Program-made: the position numbers and the translations under genes
Source: Jiella flava
GTDB lineage: Bacteria > Pseudomonadota > Alphaproteobacteria > Rhizobiales > Rhizobiaceae
Direction: 5' to 3'
Assembly: GCF_017349315.1 (NCBI RefSeq)
Contig: NZ_JAFMPP010000019.1
Span: 21,943 to 85,942 of the forward strand
DNA length: 64,000 bases
Shown here: piece by piece, positions 28,308 through 38,661 of the stretch
Layout: every line of letters begins with the position of its first letter
Numbering within the stretch: position 1 is the first letter of the stretch
The notes under the pieces: model-generated
Databases searched by the model: none
What the model was told of the DNA's origin: nothing
Seen by the model: only the letters and a program-made list of their open reading frames with translations

Positions 28308-28811
28308 TCAAAGCACCGAGCCGGCCTTTGCCGGCCGTTCGGCATCGCTGCGCAGCCGAGCATCGTCGCACCAGTCGCGACGTTTGCCGCCCTGATAGGG
28401 CACGACCAGCCCTTCCTTGAGCAGCGTCCTGCCGAGATCGGCGTTGCCGTCGACACCGAGTCGCGCCAGCACCCGGCCGAAATATTTGCCACCGGAAATA
28501 TCGGTCAGATAGACGTGATCGGTGTCGAGGAGAGCCTTCAGCCGGTCGGTGGCGCGGGCGGCGGCCGCCTTTTCCGCCGGGCACTTTCCGTGCATCTCCG
28601 GTGCGTCGATGCCGCGCAGCCGCACCGCCACATGGACACTCTGCATCGGCCAGACATAGGCCTCGACCTCGACCGTATCGCCGTCACGCACCTTGACCAC
28701 CTTGGCGGCCACCGGGCCGGCGATCTGGGTCTGAAAAGGCTCGTCCGCCGCATGGCCGGGGCTGCTGGCGAAAACACATCCTATAAGTGCAAGGCGGATT
28801 GCGAGATGCAT
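28308..28811 (-). CDS. Secreted thermonuclease-like (SNase-fold) protein
   Basis: At 167 residues, it has a signal peptide (LALIGCVFASSPGHA-A) and a staphylococcal-nuclease-like OB fold: KVRDGDTVEVE, VRLRGIDAPE, then GKYFGRVLARLGVDG. The Asp of DGDT, Arg of RLRGIDAPE and Glu of APE correspond to the active-site set. The C-terminus ends shortly after the WCDD segment. It is likely periplasmic. Many rhizobial relatives are annotated as thermonuclease family proteins without known function. Confidence 0.82.
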   Translation of the reverse strand: MHLAIRLALIGCVFASSPGHAADEPFQTQIAGPVAAKVVKVRDGDTVEVEAYVWPMQSVHVAVRLRGIDAPEMHGKCPAEKAAAARATDRLKALLDTDHVYLTDISGGKYFGRVLARLGVDGNADLGRTLLKEGLVVPYQGGKRRDWCDDARLRSDAERPAKAGSVL

Positions 28812-29068
28812 ACGGCCGATGCTCCGAATATGAACATCTTCCTAATATGGCACGCTTGCCGATTCGGCAAGTCCAGTGGAAAATTTTGCCCCGCAATGGG
28901 CGCGAACACGGCTCGTCGATGTCTGGTGAGGCTGGGCGCCGTCCAATCATCGCGCTTCGGGGCGCGGAACGCCCTCCGTCGACGACAGGTGCCGCCGTCA
29001 TGTGGACTCGTCTGAGTTATAGGATAATTCGCCCACTCGCAAAGGTTTAGCGGCTGCGCGGCGATCCG

Positions 29069-29329
29069 TCAGAAATCGGAGATGATGCCGTTCTTTTCCC
29101 AATCGCCGTAGCGGATCGGCTCCGGCCCGGCGCGGCCGGCGACTTCCTTCGGCCGATTGCAGGCATGGACCGTCTCGGCGGACCGCTGGCGCCGCCGCTC
29201 CTCGACCTCGGCCAGCGCCCGGCGGGCCGCCGGCGTCAGCGTCTTGCCGCCCTGTTCGGAGGAGAGCCGCAGCTTCGCCAAAACGGCATCGGCTTTTGCC
29301 GCCTCGTCTGATCCCGTTTCGTCGCTCAC
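29069..29329 (-). CDS. SdhAF4-like protein (DUF1674)
   Basis: At 86 residues, it ends KEVAGRAGPEPIRYGDWEKNGIISDF. This matches the C-terminal signature of succinate dehydrogenase assembly factor 4 proteins (GPEPTRYGDWE-KG---DF), which bind flavinylated SdhA before complex assembly. The GTG at 29327-29329 is chosen because GGAGGAACCG lies directly upstream; another GTG lies four codons earlier. In many alphaproteobacteria the gene sits next to htpX and rsmB, as here. The N-terminal half is acidic and poorly conserved. Confidence 0.82.
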   Translation of the reverse strand: MSDETGSDEAAKADAVLAKLRLSSEQGGKTLTPAARRALAEVEERRRQRSAETVHACNRPKEVAGRAGPEPIRYGDWEKNGIISDF

Positions 29330-29570
29330 CGGTTCCTCCACCGCATTTCGTCGGCGCTTTCGATCGAAGCTCAGATAATCGCGTCGACCGCAAAACTAAA
29401 GTCGAATCAAGCCCCCGCAGCGATCGGCAAGACGCAAAAGCATCAGCGTCGAGGATCAAAGGCGGCTGCGGCGCCCTTGGGGAATATTGAAGCGGAGGCC
29501 CCTGCCTCCCAAATTCCCCGGTAAGAGGGCGTCAATCACGCCGGCAAACGCGAAAGGTGCGAGGCACCCG

Positions 29571-30641
29571 ATGGACATGCTCAAGACGGCGATGCTGGTC
29601 GCCTTTCTCACCGCGCTCTTCATGGGCGTCGGGCTTTTGATCGGCGGGCGCGCCGGCATGATGATCGCCTTCCTCATCGCGCTCGGCATGAACGCCTTCG
29701 CCTATTGGAACGGCGACAAGATGGTGCTGCGCATGCATGGCGCGCGCGAGGTCGACGCCCGCACGGCGCCGGAGTTCTACCGCATCGTCGAGAGGCTGGC
29801 GGCGCAGGCCGAGCTGCCGATGCCGCGCGTCTTCGTCCTCGACAGCAACCAGCCGAACGCCTTCGCCACCGGCCGTGATCCGGAACACGCGGCCGTCGCG
29901 GCGAGCGTCGGGCTGTTGCAGCGGCTGACGCCGGAGGAGGTCGCCGGCGTGATGGCCCATGAGCTCGCCCATGTCGACAATCGCGACATGCTGACGATGA
30001 CGCTGACCGCGACACTTGCCGGCGCGATTTCGATGCTCGGCAACTTCGCCTTCTTCTTCGGCGGCAATCGCGACAACAACAACCCGTTCGGCTTCGTCGG
30101 CGTTTTGGTGGCGATGCTGGTCGCGCCGTTTGCCGCGATGATGGTGCAGATGGCGGTTAGCCGCACCCGCGAATATGCCGCCGACCGGCGCGGCGCGGAA
30201 ATCTGCGGCAACCCCTTGTGGCTCGCCTCCGCCCTCGGCAAGATCGCCGGCGCCGCGCACCGGATCCCGAATCCGAGCGCCGACCGCAATCCCGCCACGG
30301 CCCATATGTTCATCATCAATCCTTTGAGCGGTCAGAAAATGGATGGTCTGTTCTCGACCCATCCGGCGACCGAAAACCGCATTGCCGCGCTGCGTGAGCT
30401 CGCGGCCGAGGTGGGCAGCGCCGACACCGTGCTTGGCGCCGGCAGCTTCGACCGCGTCGCCGCCGATCGCGGCCCTGACGAGGGCGCCGACGGCCCGTGG
30501 TCGCGAGGCGCGGGGCGCTCGGCAGAAGGCCGCCGGCCGGCCTCCCACGGCCATGCCGGCCCCTGGGACGGCCGCCCCTACGATCCGAGCGCCGATCACG
30601 ACGACGACCAGCCGTCCTCAAGACGCGGGCCGTGGGGTTGA
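29571..30641 (+). CDS. htpX: Membrane zinc protease HtpX
   Basis: Degrades misfolded membrane proteins. Two N-terminal hydrophobic helices are followed by the zinc motif [12 protein letters not shown] near residue 125-136. Two more hydrophobic segments and the third ligand region [12 protein letters not shown] follow. The length of 356 exceeds the usual 280-330 because of a C-terminal tail rich in Gly, Asp, Arg and Pro, probably disordered. The ATG at 29571 follows GAGGCACCCG. The stop overlaps a possible TTG start of rsmB. Confidence 0.94.
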   Translation: MDMLKTAMLVAFLTALFMGVGLLIGGRAGMMIAFLIALGMNAFAYWNGDKMVLRMHGAREVDARTAPEFYRIVERLAAQAELPMPRVFVLDSNQPNAFATGRDPEHAAVAASVGLLQRLTPEEVAGVMAHELAHVDNRDMLTMTLTATLAGAISMLGNFAFFFGGNRDNNNPFGFVGVLVAMLVAPFAAMMVQMAVSRTREYAADRRGAEICGNPLWLASALGKIAGAAHRIPNPSADRNPATAHMFIINPLSGQKMDGLFSTHPATENRIAALRELAAEVGSADTVLGAGSFDRVAADRGPDEGADGPWSRGAGRSAEGRRPASHGHAGPWDGRPYDPSADHDDDQPSSRRGPWG

Positions 30642-32086
30642 GCGTCGAGGACAAGGCGCGGGGCGACCGGGCGGCATCGCAGAGCAAGGGCAAACCCGCC
30701 CGAGACGGGCGCGGCAAGAGCACCGGCAAGCACGCGGCAAGGCCGCCGGCTTCCACGACCGACGAGCGGCCGGGCCTGAAGGCGCGGCAGGTGGCCGCGC
30801 GGCTTCTCGCAGCCGTCGTCGACAAAAAGACCTCGCTTGACGGCCTCACGGACCCGGCTGGAGGACAGCCGCATTTTCGCCAGCTCGAGCTGCGCGATCA
30901 GGCGCTGGTCAAGGCGATCCTCACGGCGGCGCTGCGGTTTCGCGGCTCGATCGAGACCGAGATCGCCGCGCGGCTAGAACGGCCTCTGCCGCCGAACGCC
31001 GCCTCGCTGCGCCACATCCTGCATGTCGGCGCCGCCCAGATCCTCTGTCTCGAGGTGCCGGATTCGGCGGCCGTGGACCTCGCCGTCGCCAGCGCCTCGG
31101 CCGATCCGCGCGCCGCGCGCTTCGCCAAGCTGGTGAATGCGCTGCTGCGCCGGATCGCCCGCGAGGCCGGCCGGCTGCCGCGGGCGGACGCCGATCCGAC
31201 GCGCGACTGCCCGGCATGGCTGTTCGATCGCCTCGTCGCCCAATATGGCGACGCGCGGGCGCGGGCGATCGCCCGCGCCCATCTCAAACGCGCGCCGATC
31301 GATCTCACCGTCAAAGCCGACGTCGCGGCCTGGGCCGAGCGTCTCGGCGGCCGGGCGATCGGCCCAGGAACCGTCCGTCTCGGGCCGATCGAGGGTGCCG
31401 TGTCGACGCTGCCAGGGTTCGACGAGGGCGCCTGGTGGGTGCAGGACGTCGCCGCCGCACTGCCGGCACGGCTTTTCGGCGACAGCCTTGCCGGCCTCCG
31501 GGTCGCCGATCTCTGCGCCGCGCCCGGGGGCAAGACTGCCCAGCTCTGCGCCATGGGGGCACACGTCACCGCCGTCGAAAAATCCAACAGCCGGATGACG
31601 CGGCTTAAGGACAATCTCGCCCGGCTGAAGCTTGAGGCCGACTGCGTCGTCGGCGATCTGATGGGTTTTGCGCCCGATGCGGCCTTCGACGCGGTGCTCC
31701 TCGACGCGCCCTGTTCCTCCACCGGCACGATCCGCCGCCATCCCGACGTCGCCTTCACCAAGGACGACGCCGAGATTGAAAAGCTTGCAGCCCTGCAGGG
31801 CAAGCTGCTGGCCAAGGCGGCCGATCTCGTCGTGCCCGGCGGCCGGCTGGTCTTTGCCAATTGCTCGATCGACCGGCGCGAGGGGGAAGACGTCGTTGCG
31901 GCTTTTCTCGCGGCGCGCCCGGATTTTCGGCTTTTACCGGTGGACGTGGAAGAATTGCCGGGCTTTGACTTTGCCGTTTCGAGCGCCGGTCACCTGCGCA
32001 CCACTCCGGAGATGCTGGACGGGGCGGGCGAGGGCGGCGGCCTTGACGGCTTTTTCGCCGCCCGCTTGAGGCGTCAAGCGCATTGA
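30638..32086 (+). CDS. rsmB: 16S rRNA m5C methyltransferase RsmB/Sun family
   Basis: Methylates a cytosine in 16S rRNA (C967 in E. coli) or a related site. An N-terminal NusB-like domain ([22 protein letters not shown] onward) precedes the SAM domain with [15 protein letters not shown], the catalytic-site [15 protein letters not shown] and the second Cys in [13 protein letters not shown]. No ATG is available near the family start. A TTG overlapping the htpX stop (TTGA) is given, with a GTG at 30632 or a later start equally possible. About 45 basic, low-complexity residues precede the conserved domain. Confidence 0.9.
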   Translation: MSVEDKARGDRAASQSKGKPARDGRGKSTGKHAARPPASTTDERPGLKARQVAARLLAAVVDKKTSLDGLTDPAGGQPHFRQLELRDQALVKAILTAALRFRGSIETEIAARLERPLPPNAASLRHILHVGAAQILCLEVPDSAAVDLAVASASADPRAARFAKLVNALLRRIAREAGRLPRADADPTRDCPAWLFDRLVAQYGDARARAIARAHLKRAPIDLTVKADVAAWAERLGGRAIGPGTVRLGPIEGAVSTLPGFDEGAWWVQDVAAALPARLFGDSLAGLRVADLCAAPGGKTAQLCAMGAHVTAVEKSNSRMTRLKDNLARLKLEADCVVGDLMGFAPDAAFDAVLLDAPCSSTGTIRRHPDVAFTKDDAEIEKLAALQGKLLAKAADLVVPGGRLVFANCSIDRREGEDVVAAFLAARPDFRLLPVDVEELPGFDFAVSSAGHLRTTPEMLDGAGEGGGLDGFFAARLRRQAH

Positions 32087-32263
32087 TCTTTTCCCGCCGA
32101 TAGCCTCATATTCCCTTTCGTCATCACAAGTGGTGATAAGGAATTATTTACCTTACGGGCAGAAACTTGGCACCGAAACGAGCCGGCCGAGAGCCGGTCT
32201 TGGCAACACGTCGAATTCGAGCGAGGCGCAAGATCTCGGTTCGGCCGGGTAGGATGATCGGAC

Positions 32264-33961
32264 GTGTCGACAGCCTTGGCGAACAAGCCGCTGATCGCGA
32301 TTCTGACGATACAGGAAGCCTGGCGACGGGTGCGCCGGCGGCTGCGCACGGGTCCGATCCATAGCCTGCGCTTCGTCGGCGCGGCGCCCGATCGGCTCGC
32401 CTCTGTGCCGCCATCGCTGCGGCGCGGCGATCCCTTCATCGCCGAGGCGATCTACGGCGGTCGCTTTCATCTCGCCGGCAAGGTTGTCCAGGCCTTCGAC
32501 CAATCGATCTTCCACAGTCCCATGCCCTCGGCCGACTTCACCACCGAACTGCACAGCTTTGCCTGGCTCTGCCACCATGCGGCGGCGGCCGATACGCTGG
32601 CGGCAGCCAATGCCCGGGCGCTGGTGTCCGACTGGCTGCGGCTCGCCTCGGGCAAGCTCAGCGGTCCGGCCTATGAGCCGGAGACGGCGGCCCGGCGGGT
32701 GATCGCCTGGCTCAGCCATGCCGATCTCCTGCTCGGCTCGGCCGAGTACGACTTCTACCGCCGCTTTCTCAAAAGCCTGATGGCGCAGACCCGTTTCCTG
32801 CGCTCCATCGCCCAAGAGGCCCCCGCCGGCATGCCGCGGCTGCGGGTGCGCATGGCCTTGGCGCTGGCGACCCTCTGCCTTCCGCTTGCGGCCGGGCGGA
32901 GCCGCACCGCGGCCCAGCATCTCGCCGATGAACTCGATCGCCAGATCCTGCCGGATGGCGGCCACATCAGCCGCAATCCGGCGGCGCTTGCCGAAATCCT
33001 CGCCGAACTGCTGCCGATCCGCGAGACCCTCACCTCTCAGGGTCAGCCGGTGCCGAAGGGTATCTATTCGGCGATCGACCGGATGCTGCCGGCGCTGCGC
33101 TTCTTCCGCCACACCGACGGGACGCTCGCCCAGTTCAACGGCGCCGGCGCCAGCGACGTGCAGCTTCTGGCCTCGCTGACCCGCTTCGACGAGACCCTCG
33201 GCGAGCCGCTGTCCCATGCCCGCCATTCCGGCTACCACCGGCTCTCGGCCGGCGGAACCGTGGTGATCGCCGACACCGGCACCCCGCCGCCGCTCGCCGT
33301 CTCGCAAAACGCCCATGCCGGCACGCTCGCCTTCGAACTATCGTCCGAAAACGCCCGCATCGTCGTCAATTGCGGCTGCCCGCAGCCGGGCCAGCCGGAG
33401 CTGAAGCGACTCGCCCGCTCGACCGCCGCCCATTCGACGCTGGTTCTCGACGAGCGGTCATCCTCGCGCTTTGCCGGTCAGCCCGGCCTCGACCGGTTTC
33501 TCGGCTCGCCTTTGGTGCCCGGCCCGACCGAAGTATCGGTGGAGGAGGTCGAAACGGCAGAAACCGGCCGTGCCGTCGGCTTCTTTGCCAGCCACAACGG
33601 CTATGAGCGTGAGCTTGGCTTCCTGCACGCCCGCCGTCTGGAGCTCTCGCCGGACGGTTATCGACTGGACGGTGAGGACCGACTCATCGCCCCGCGCCGG
33701 ACCCGAGGCCGGGCGGATGCCCAAGCGGCAGACTTGCGCTTCCATCTCCATCCGGGCGTGACCGTCGAGACCCTCGGCCGCTTCGCCCGGCTGTCGCTGC
33801 GCGGACAAATCTGGCGGTTCAGCGCCGACCAAAATTTCAGCGTCGACGATTCGATCCAATTCGCCGAGACCTCCGGGCCGCGGCGCACGCTGCAGCTCGT
33901 CATCACCTTCGTGCCGGGCCCCGTGACCACAGTCCGTTGGGCATTCGAGCGGCTGTCATAG
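32264..33961 (+). CDS. Heparinase II/III family protein
   Basis: At 565 residues, it has an alpha/alpha toroid in the first half (HSFAWLCHHAAAADTLAAANARALVSDWL) and a beta-rich second half. GYHRLSAGGTVVIADTG and AHSTLVLDERSSS typify the heparinase II/III-like C-terminal domain. No signal peptide is evident, which is usual for this rhizobial subfamily. In many Hyphomicrobiales this gene lies between rsmB and purH; here kup is inserted between it and purH. The GTG start at 32264 is the best available. The polysaccharide substrate is not known. Confidence 0.85.
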   Translation: MSTALANKPLIAILTIQEAWRRVRRRLRTGPIHSLRFVGAAPDRLASVPPSLRRGDPFIAEAIYGGRFHLAGKVVQAFDQSIFHSPMPSADFTTELHSFAWLCHHAAAADTLAAANARALVSDWLRLASGKLSGPAYEPETAARRVIAWLSHADLLLGSAEYDFYRRFLKSLMAQTRFLRSIAQEAPAGMPRLRVRMALALATLCLPLAAGRSRTAAQHLADELDRQILPDGGHISRNPAALAEILAELLPIRETLTSQGQPVPKGIYSAIDRMLPALRFFRHTDGTLAQFNGAGASDVQLLASLTRFDETLGEPLSHARHSGYHRLSAGGTVVIADTGTPPPLAVSQNAHAGTLAFELSSENARIVVNCGCPQPGQPELKRLARSTAAHSTLVLDERSSSRFAGQPGLDRFLGSPLVPGPTEVSVEEVETAETGRAVGFFASHNGYERELGFLHARRLELSPDGYRLDGEDRLIAPRRTRGRADAQAADLRFHLHPGVTVETLGRFARLSLRGQIWRFSADQNFSVDDSIQFAETSGPRRTLQLVITFVPGPVTTVRWAFERLS

Positions 33962-34028
33962 AACGCCGCGGACAACTCAGCCGTCGCGCAGCTGGATTTT
34001 TCGAACGACCTGGCCATCTGTCGAGGGT

Positions 34029-34238
34029 GTGATCAGGTCTATCTGCCCCCTTCGGCTGGCCGCCCTCGGCCTGTTTGCCTTGCTGTCGGCCTGTGCCGGC
34101 ATGAACCGGGCAGTGACAACCGTGCCGCGGACCTTTGACGACCTTGAAGCAAAGACCGCGCCGTTTCGCGCCAAGCGTGCGGAGGAGCAAGCGCGCCCGG
34201 ATCGCCGCTCGGATGAGCCGGGCGCGCGGGGTCAATGA
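34029..34238 (+). CDS. Small putative lipoprotein
   Basis: At 69 residues, it has a lipoprotein signal: basic MIRS, then LRLAALGLFALLSAC with the lipobox LSAC and +2 Ala. The mature part is about 48 residues, charged and poorly conserved (FDDLEAKTAPFRAKRAEEQ). The start is GTG, with GAGGG close upstream. It could be a real small envelope protein. No family was recognised. Confidence 0.5.
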   Translation: MIRSICPLRLAALGLFALLSACAGMNRAVTTVPRTFDDLEAKTAPFRAKRAEEQARPDRRSDEPGARGQ

Positions 34239-34886
34239 CCTGTCAGCGTTGATCCGGATTATCCCCCACGGGCGGGCGATTGGCGCGCCTTGGACCCGAG
34301 CATCAACGCCAATCGCGCGAAAGTGATGCGGTGCACAAAATCGCTCGTCGCGCAATCCGCGGGCCGGGTCGACGCCGCCGATTGAAGATCCAAGTGATTC
34401 CCCTGTCAGGGTTGTGGCGCCGGTCTTATAATCAGTTTTTAGGCGATTTTACGACCATCGTTTTGATGGCCCGTCCGCACCTGAAAACCCACCGAATTTC
34501 AAGCTGTTCGATCAGCAAGTCGGAACGCGGCCAGCTTCCCGGGTGGCAACTTGCCCATTGACTGTGGCGCGACTTGGCGCAATGACGCATCGAGAGATGC
34601 CGGCCACCCTCTGATCTTGGCCGTGCTTGCGCGAACCTATTGCCGCACTCGGCATTATCAGGCTGCAAATCGGTTTCTTCCTTCTTCATATCGCGACCAC
34701 GACAAGGGTGGATTGATGATCCAGCGCTGACAATGCCGGTTCAAAACGATTGCGGCCGGTCGCCCGATACCTCCTGGCGGCCCGCTCCCTCCCCATCTTA
34801 ACCCTGACAAGTCAGGCCCGGTCACGCGCGAGATTGCGCCACGCCGCAGCCTGTCATTTGGAGTAAGGCCTTCGGGCTGCTCGAAC
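34239..34886. other. 648-bp gap upstream of kup, no gene recognised
   Basis: Base composition is more AT-rich at about 34400-34700 than in the flanking genes, and short frames have no family resemblance. It presumably contains the kup promoter. An undetected small RNA or a decayed gene cannot be excluded. Confidence 0.4.
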
Positions 34887-36803
34887 ATGATCGACACTCC
34901 CTTCGGTGCAAACCAATCCAGCGCCTTCGGCTTCTCTGGCCATCGCGCCGATCCGACCCTGGTGCTGACCATCGGCGCTCTCGGCGTTGTCTTCGGGGAC
35001 ATCGGCACGAGTCCTCTCTACGCCTTCCGCGTTGCCCTTCAAGCCTCCGGCAGTGCCGGACAGTCCGCCGTCTTCGGCGTCTTGTCGCTGATCCTATGGG
35101 CGCTGATCCTGGTGGTGACGATCAAGTATCTGTTCTGGATCCTGCGCGTCGACAATGCCGGTGAAGGCGGCATTCTCGCGCTCGCGGCGCTCCTTAGGCT
35201 CGACCGTCGGCACGAGATGAAACCGCGCACGGTGTTTCTGCTCGCTGTCGCTCTGGCCGGCGGTGCGCTGCTGTTCGGCGACGCGGTCCTCACGCCGGCG
35301 ATTTCCGTTCTCAGCGCCGTCGAGGGCCTCGGCGAGATCACCTCAAGCCTCAACCATCTGATCGTGCCGGTCGCGCTGGCCATTGTCGTCGGTCTGTTCG
35401 CCGTGCAGTTTCTCGGCACCGGGCGGATCGGCAAGGCCTTCGGCCCGATCATGCTGGCCTGGTTTGCCATGCTGGCGGTTTCCGGCATCATCCAGATCGC
35501 CAAAGTGCCGGAGGTCCTGGTCGCCGTATCGCCGAGCTATGCGATCGTCCTGCTCGTTGATCATCCGGCAATCGCCGCGGCAATCTGCGGGGCGGTGTTT
35601 CTGGCGGTCACCGGCGGCGAGGCACTGTATGCCGACCTCGGCCAGTTCGGCCGCACGGCGATCAATCGCGCCTGGCTCTACATCGCCTTTCCGGCGCTGG
35701 CGCTGAACTATTTCGGCCAAGGCGCGCTGGTTTTGTCCGGCCGCGTCACCGGCAGCACCTTCTACAGCCTGTTCGGCCCGAGCGTGCTGCCGATTGCGGT
35801 GGCCCTTGCAACCCTCGCCTCAATCATCGCATCACAGGCAGTGATCACCGGTATCGCCAGCCTCGCCAGCCAGTCGATGCGGCTCGACTTCCTACCATCG
35901 ATGCGCATCCAGTATTTCTCGCCGACCAATCCGCACGACCTTTTGACCCCCGCCGTCAACACCCTTGTCGGCGTCTGCACCGCCCTTGTCGTGATCACGT
36001 TTCGTTCCTCCGACGCGCTGTCCAACGCCTATGGCATCGCCGTCGCCGGCGCGATGCTGAGCACCACGATCCTCTATCTGGCCTATCGGCTGACCAAGCG
36101 TGGCAAGGGCCTTTGGCGCGTGGTGTCGATCAGCATCACCACCGCCTTCCTTTTAGGAGATCTCGCCTTCGTCACCGCCAATTTCGGCAAGCTGGAGGCC
36201 GGCGGTCTGTTGCCGGTGGCGCTCGCCGTCGCCGTGACGTTCCTCGCCGTGTCCTGGCGCTTCGGCCAGCTGCGCATGGCGCGTTTGCAAGAGGGCGAGG
36301 AACAGGGTCTGCGCGACTATCTGAAGGGTTGTGCCAACCGTCCGGCGACCACCACGCGCTCAGCGGTCTTCCTGGTGCGCCGCGGTGCCAACATCCCGCG
36401 CACGCTGGTCGAGATGACCGATCTCGCCGAGACCCGATTTGCCCGCACCGTCCTCGTCTCGGTGCGCACCCGCGCCATTCCGCGCGTCTCCCAGGAAGAT
36501 CGCATCCAGCTGACCCAGATCCGGGACGATCTGACCCGCATCGTCGTCAATGTCGGCTATTTGCAGCGCATCAACCTGCCGTCGCTGATCGCCGGCGAAC
36601 TGCAGGGTCTTGGCGCCGATCCGGAAGAGACCGTCTACATCGTCGGCCTCGAGCGACCGATCTCGCCGTCGATCTTCTCCAAGCCGCTAGGCCTGTTGCT
36701 GTTCGCCTATGCGGCGATGGCGCGGCTGGCACTGCGACCGTCGGACCGCTTCAACCTGCCGCCGACCCGCACGCTGGAAGTCGGTATGCCGCGTTATCTG
36801 TGA
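34887..36803 (+). CDS. kup: Low-affinity potassium transporter Kup
   Basis: A potassium:proton symporter of the inner membrane. ALGVVFGDIGTSPLYAFRVAL near residue 30-50 is the family signature. VALAGGALLFGDAVLTPAISVLSAVEGL and GGEALYADLGQFGRTAI follow. About twelve hydrophobic segments are seen, with a C-terminal cytosolic domain. Length 638 is typical. It is monocistronic, with a long upstream gap. Confidence 0.95.
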   Translation: MIDTPFGANQSSAFGFSGHRADPTLVLTIGALGVVFGDIGTSPLYAFRVALQASGSAGQSAVFGVLSLILWALILVVTIKYLFWILRVDNAGEGGILALAALLRLDRRHEMKPRTVFLLAVALAGGALLFGDAVLTPAISVLSAVEGLGEITSSLNHLIVPVALAIVVGLFAVQFLGTGRIGKAFGPIMLAWFAMLAVSGIIQIAKVPEVLVAVSPSYAIVLLVDHPAIAAAICGAVFLAVTGGEALYADLGQFGRTAINRAWLYIAFPALALNYFGQGALVLSGRVTGSTFYSLFGPSVLPIAVALATLASIIASQAVITGIASLASQSMRLDFLPSMRIQYFSPTNPHDLLTPAVNTLVGVCTALVVITFRSSDALSNAYGIAVAGAMLSTTILYLAYRLTKRGKGLWRVVSISITTAFLLGDLAFVTANFGKLEAGGLLPVALAVAVTFLAVSWRFGQLRMARLQEGEEQGLRDYLKGCANRPATTTRSAVFLVRRGANIPRTLVEMTDLAETRFARTVLVSVRTRAIPRVSQEDRIQLTQIRDDLTRIVVNVGYLQRINLPSLIAGELQGLGADPEETVYIVGLERPISPSIFSKPLGLLLFAYAAMARLALRPSDRFNLPPTRTLEVGMPRYL

Positions 36804-36949
36804 TTGCTGCGGGGTTATTGTCGCAGCGCGGCAGGGCGACTATCAGGGGCGGCAGAACCGAAGGCCCGGCCTTATGCCGCGCTGAGAGCCCCCGCTAGCG
36901 CCGCTTTGCAGGAAGACTAGGCGCCACAGATCAGCCGAGGAAGATCACC

Positions 36950-38566
36950 ATGTCCGTCAAAGCCAACGCCACGCCGCTGCCCGACCGCGTCAAGGTCCGC
37001 CGCGCGCTGCTCTCGGTCTCCGACAAGACCGGGCTGGCGGACTTCGCCAAAGGCCTCGCCGGTCTCGGCGTCGAGCTGATCTCCACTGGCGGCACCGCCA
37101 AGGCGATCGCCGCTCTCGGTCTCGCCGTGCGCGACGTTTCCGATATCACCGGCTTTCCGGAGATTATGGATGGGCGGGTGAAGACGCTGCATCCCGCTGT
37201 CCATGGCGGCCTGCTCGGGATTCGCGACGACGCGGCCCATGCCGCCGCGATGCAGGAGCACGACATCACCGGCATCGACCTTCTGGTGGTCAATCTCTAT
37301 CCCTTCGAAGAAACCCGCGCGTCCGGTGCCTCGCCTGAAACCATCGTCGAGAACATCGACATCGGCGGCCCGGCGATGATCCGCGCCGGGGCCAAGAACC
37401 ACGGCTATGTAACGGTCGTCGTCGATCCCGCCGATTACGCCGAGGTTCTGGAGACGCTGAAGGCGAATGGCGGCGAGACCGGCATCGCGCTGCGCCGGCA
37501 GCTCGCCGGCCGAGCCTATGCCCGCACCGCCGCCTATGACGCGGCCGTTGCCGGCTGGTTCGCCGAAACCCTTGGCGAAAGCGCACCGAAACGCCTGTCG
37601 ATCGCCGGCGAACTCGCCGAGTCCCTGCGCTATGGCGAAAACCCGCATCAAACCGCCGGCTTTTATCGCACCGGCGAGGCCCGGCCGGGCGTTGCCACGG
37701 CCCGCCAGTTGCAGGGCAAGGCGCTGTCCTACAACAACATCAACGACACCGACGCCGCCTTCGAACTGGTCGGCGAGTTCGATCCGGCGCGCACGGCCGC
37801 CGTTGCGATCATCAAGCACGCCAATCCCTGCGGCGTCGCCGAAGGCCCCGACCTGATCAGCGCCTATCACGCTGCGCTCGCCTGCGACCCGGTCTCGGCC
37901 TTTGGCGGCATCGTCGCCCTCAACCGCCGACTCGACGCGGCAAGCGCCGAGGAGATCGTCAAGGTCTTCACCGAGGTGATCATCGCGCCGGAGGCCGAGG
38001 AGGAGGCGATCGCCATCATTTCGGCCAAGAAGAACCTGCGGCTGCTTCTCACCGGCGGTCTGCCGGATCCGCGCGCACCCGGCCGCTTCATCAAGTCGGT
38101 CGCCGGCGGCCTGCTGGTCCAATCGCGCGATAACGGCGTCGTCGACGATCTGGAGCTGAACGTGGTCACCAAGCGTGCGCCGAACGAGACCGAACTCGCC
38201 GACCTGCGCTTTGCCTTCCGCGTTGCCAAACATGTGAAGTCGAACACCATCGTCTACGCCAAGAACGGCGCGACCGTCGGCATCGGCGCGGGGCAGATGA
38301 GCCGGGTCGATTCGGCGCGTATTGCGGCCCGCAAGGCGGAGGACGCGGCCGAGGCGGCCGGCGCCGACACGCCGGCGACGATCGGTTCGGTGGTCGCCTC
38401 CGACGCCTTCTTCCCCTTTGCCGACGGATTGTTGTCGGCTGTCGAGGCCGGCGCGACGGCGGTGATTCAGCCCGGCGGCTCGATGCGCGACGACGAGGTC
38501 ATCGCGGCCGCCGATGCCCATGGCATCGCCATGGTGATGACCGGCATGCGCCACTTCCGTCACTGA
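36950..38566 (+). CDS. purH: Bifunctional AICAR transformylase/IMP cyclohydrolase PurH
   Basis: Catalyses the last two steps of IMP synthesis. The N-terminal cyclohydrolase (MGS-like) domain shows [24 protein letters not shown] and DGRVKTLHP. The transformylase domain has [11 protein letters not shown], the KHANPCG motif with catalytic Lys-His, and [11 protein letters not shown]. Length 538 is normal. It stands alone downstream of kup and ahead of a sensor kinase gene. Confidence 0.96.
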   Translation: MSVKANATPLPDRVKVRRALLSVSDKTGLADFAKGLAGLGVELISTGGTAKAIAALGLAVRDVSDITGFPEIMDGRVKTLHPAVHGGLLGIRDDAAHAAAMQEHDITGIDLLVVNLYPFEETRASGASPETIVENIDIGGPAMIRAGAKNHGYVTVVVDPADYAEVLETLKANGGETGIALRRQLAGRAYARTAAYDAAVAGWFAETLGESAPKRLSIAGELAESLRYGENPHQTAGFYRTGEARPGVATARQLQGKALSYNNINDTDAAFELVGEFDPARTAAVAIIKHANPCGVAEGPDLISAYHAALACDPVSAFGGIVALNRRLDAASAEEIVKVFTEVIIAPEAEEEAIAIISAKKNLRLLLTGGLPDPRAPGRFIKSVAGGLLVQSRDNGVVDDLELNVVTKRAPNETELADLRFAFRVAKHVKSNTIVYAKNGATVGIGAGQMSRVDSARIAARKAEDAAEAAGADTPATIGSVVASDAFFPFADGLLSAVEAGATAVIQPGGSMRDDEVIAAADAHGIAMVMTGMRHFRH

Positions 38567-38618
38567 CGGCTTCGCGAGGGGTGGCCGGTGCCTGCCCCTT
38601 CGCAACGTCACGGAAATG

Positions 38619-38633
38619 CTCTAAATATTAGAG
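38619..38633. promoter_or_regulatory. Palindrome upstream of the HWE kinase gene
   Basis: CTCTAA-ATA-TTAGAG has perfect 6-bp arms in an AT-rich patch, 29 bp before the kinase GTG. It could be an operator. It is not the Irr box, which reads TTAGAA-N3-TTCTAA. Confidence 0.35.
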
Positions 38634-38661
38634 GATTAAAGTTTTCCGCGAGTTCCACTAC

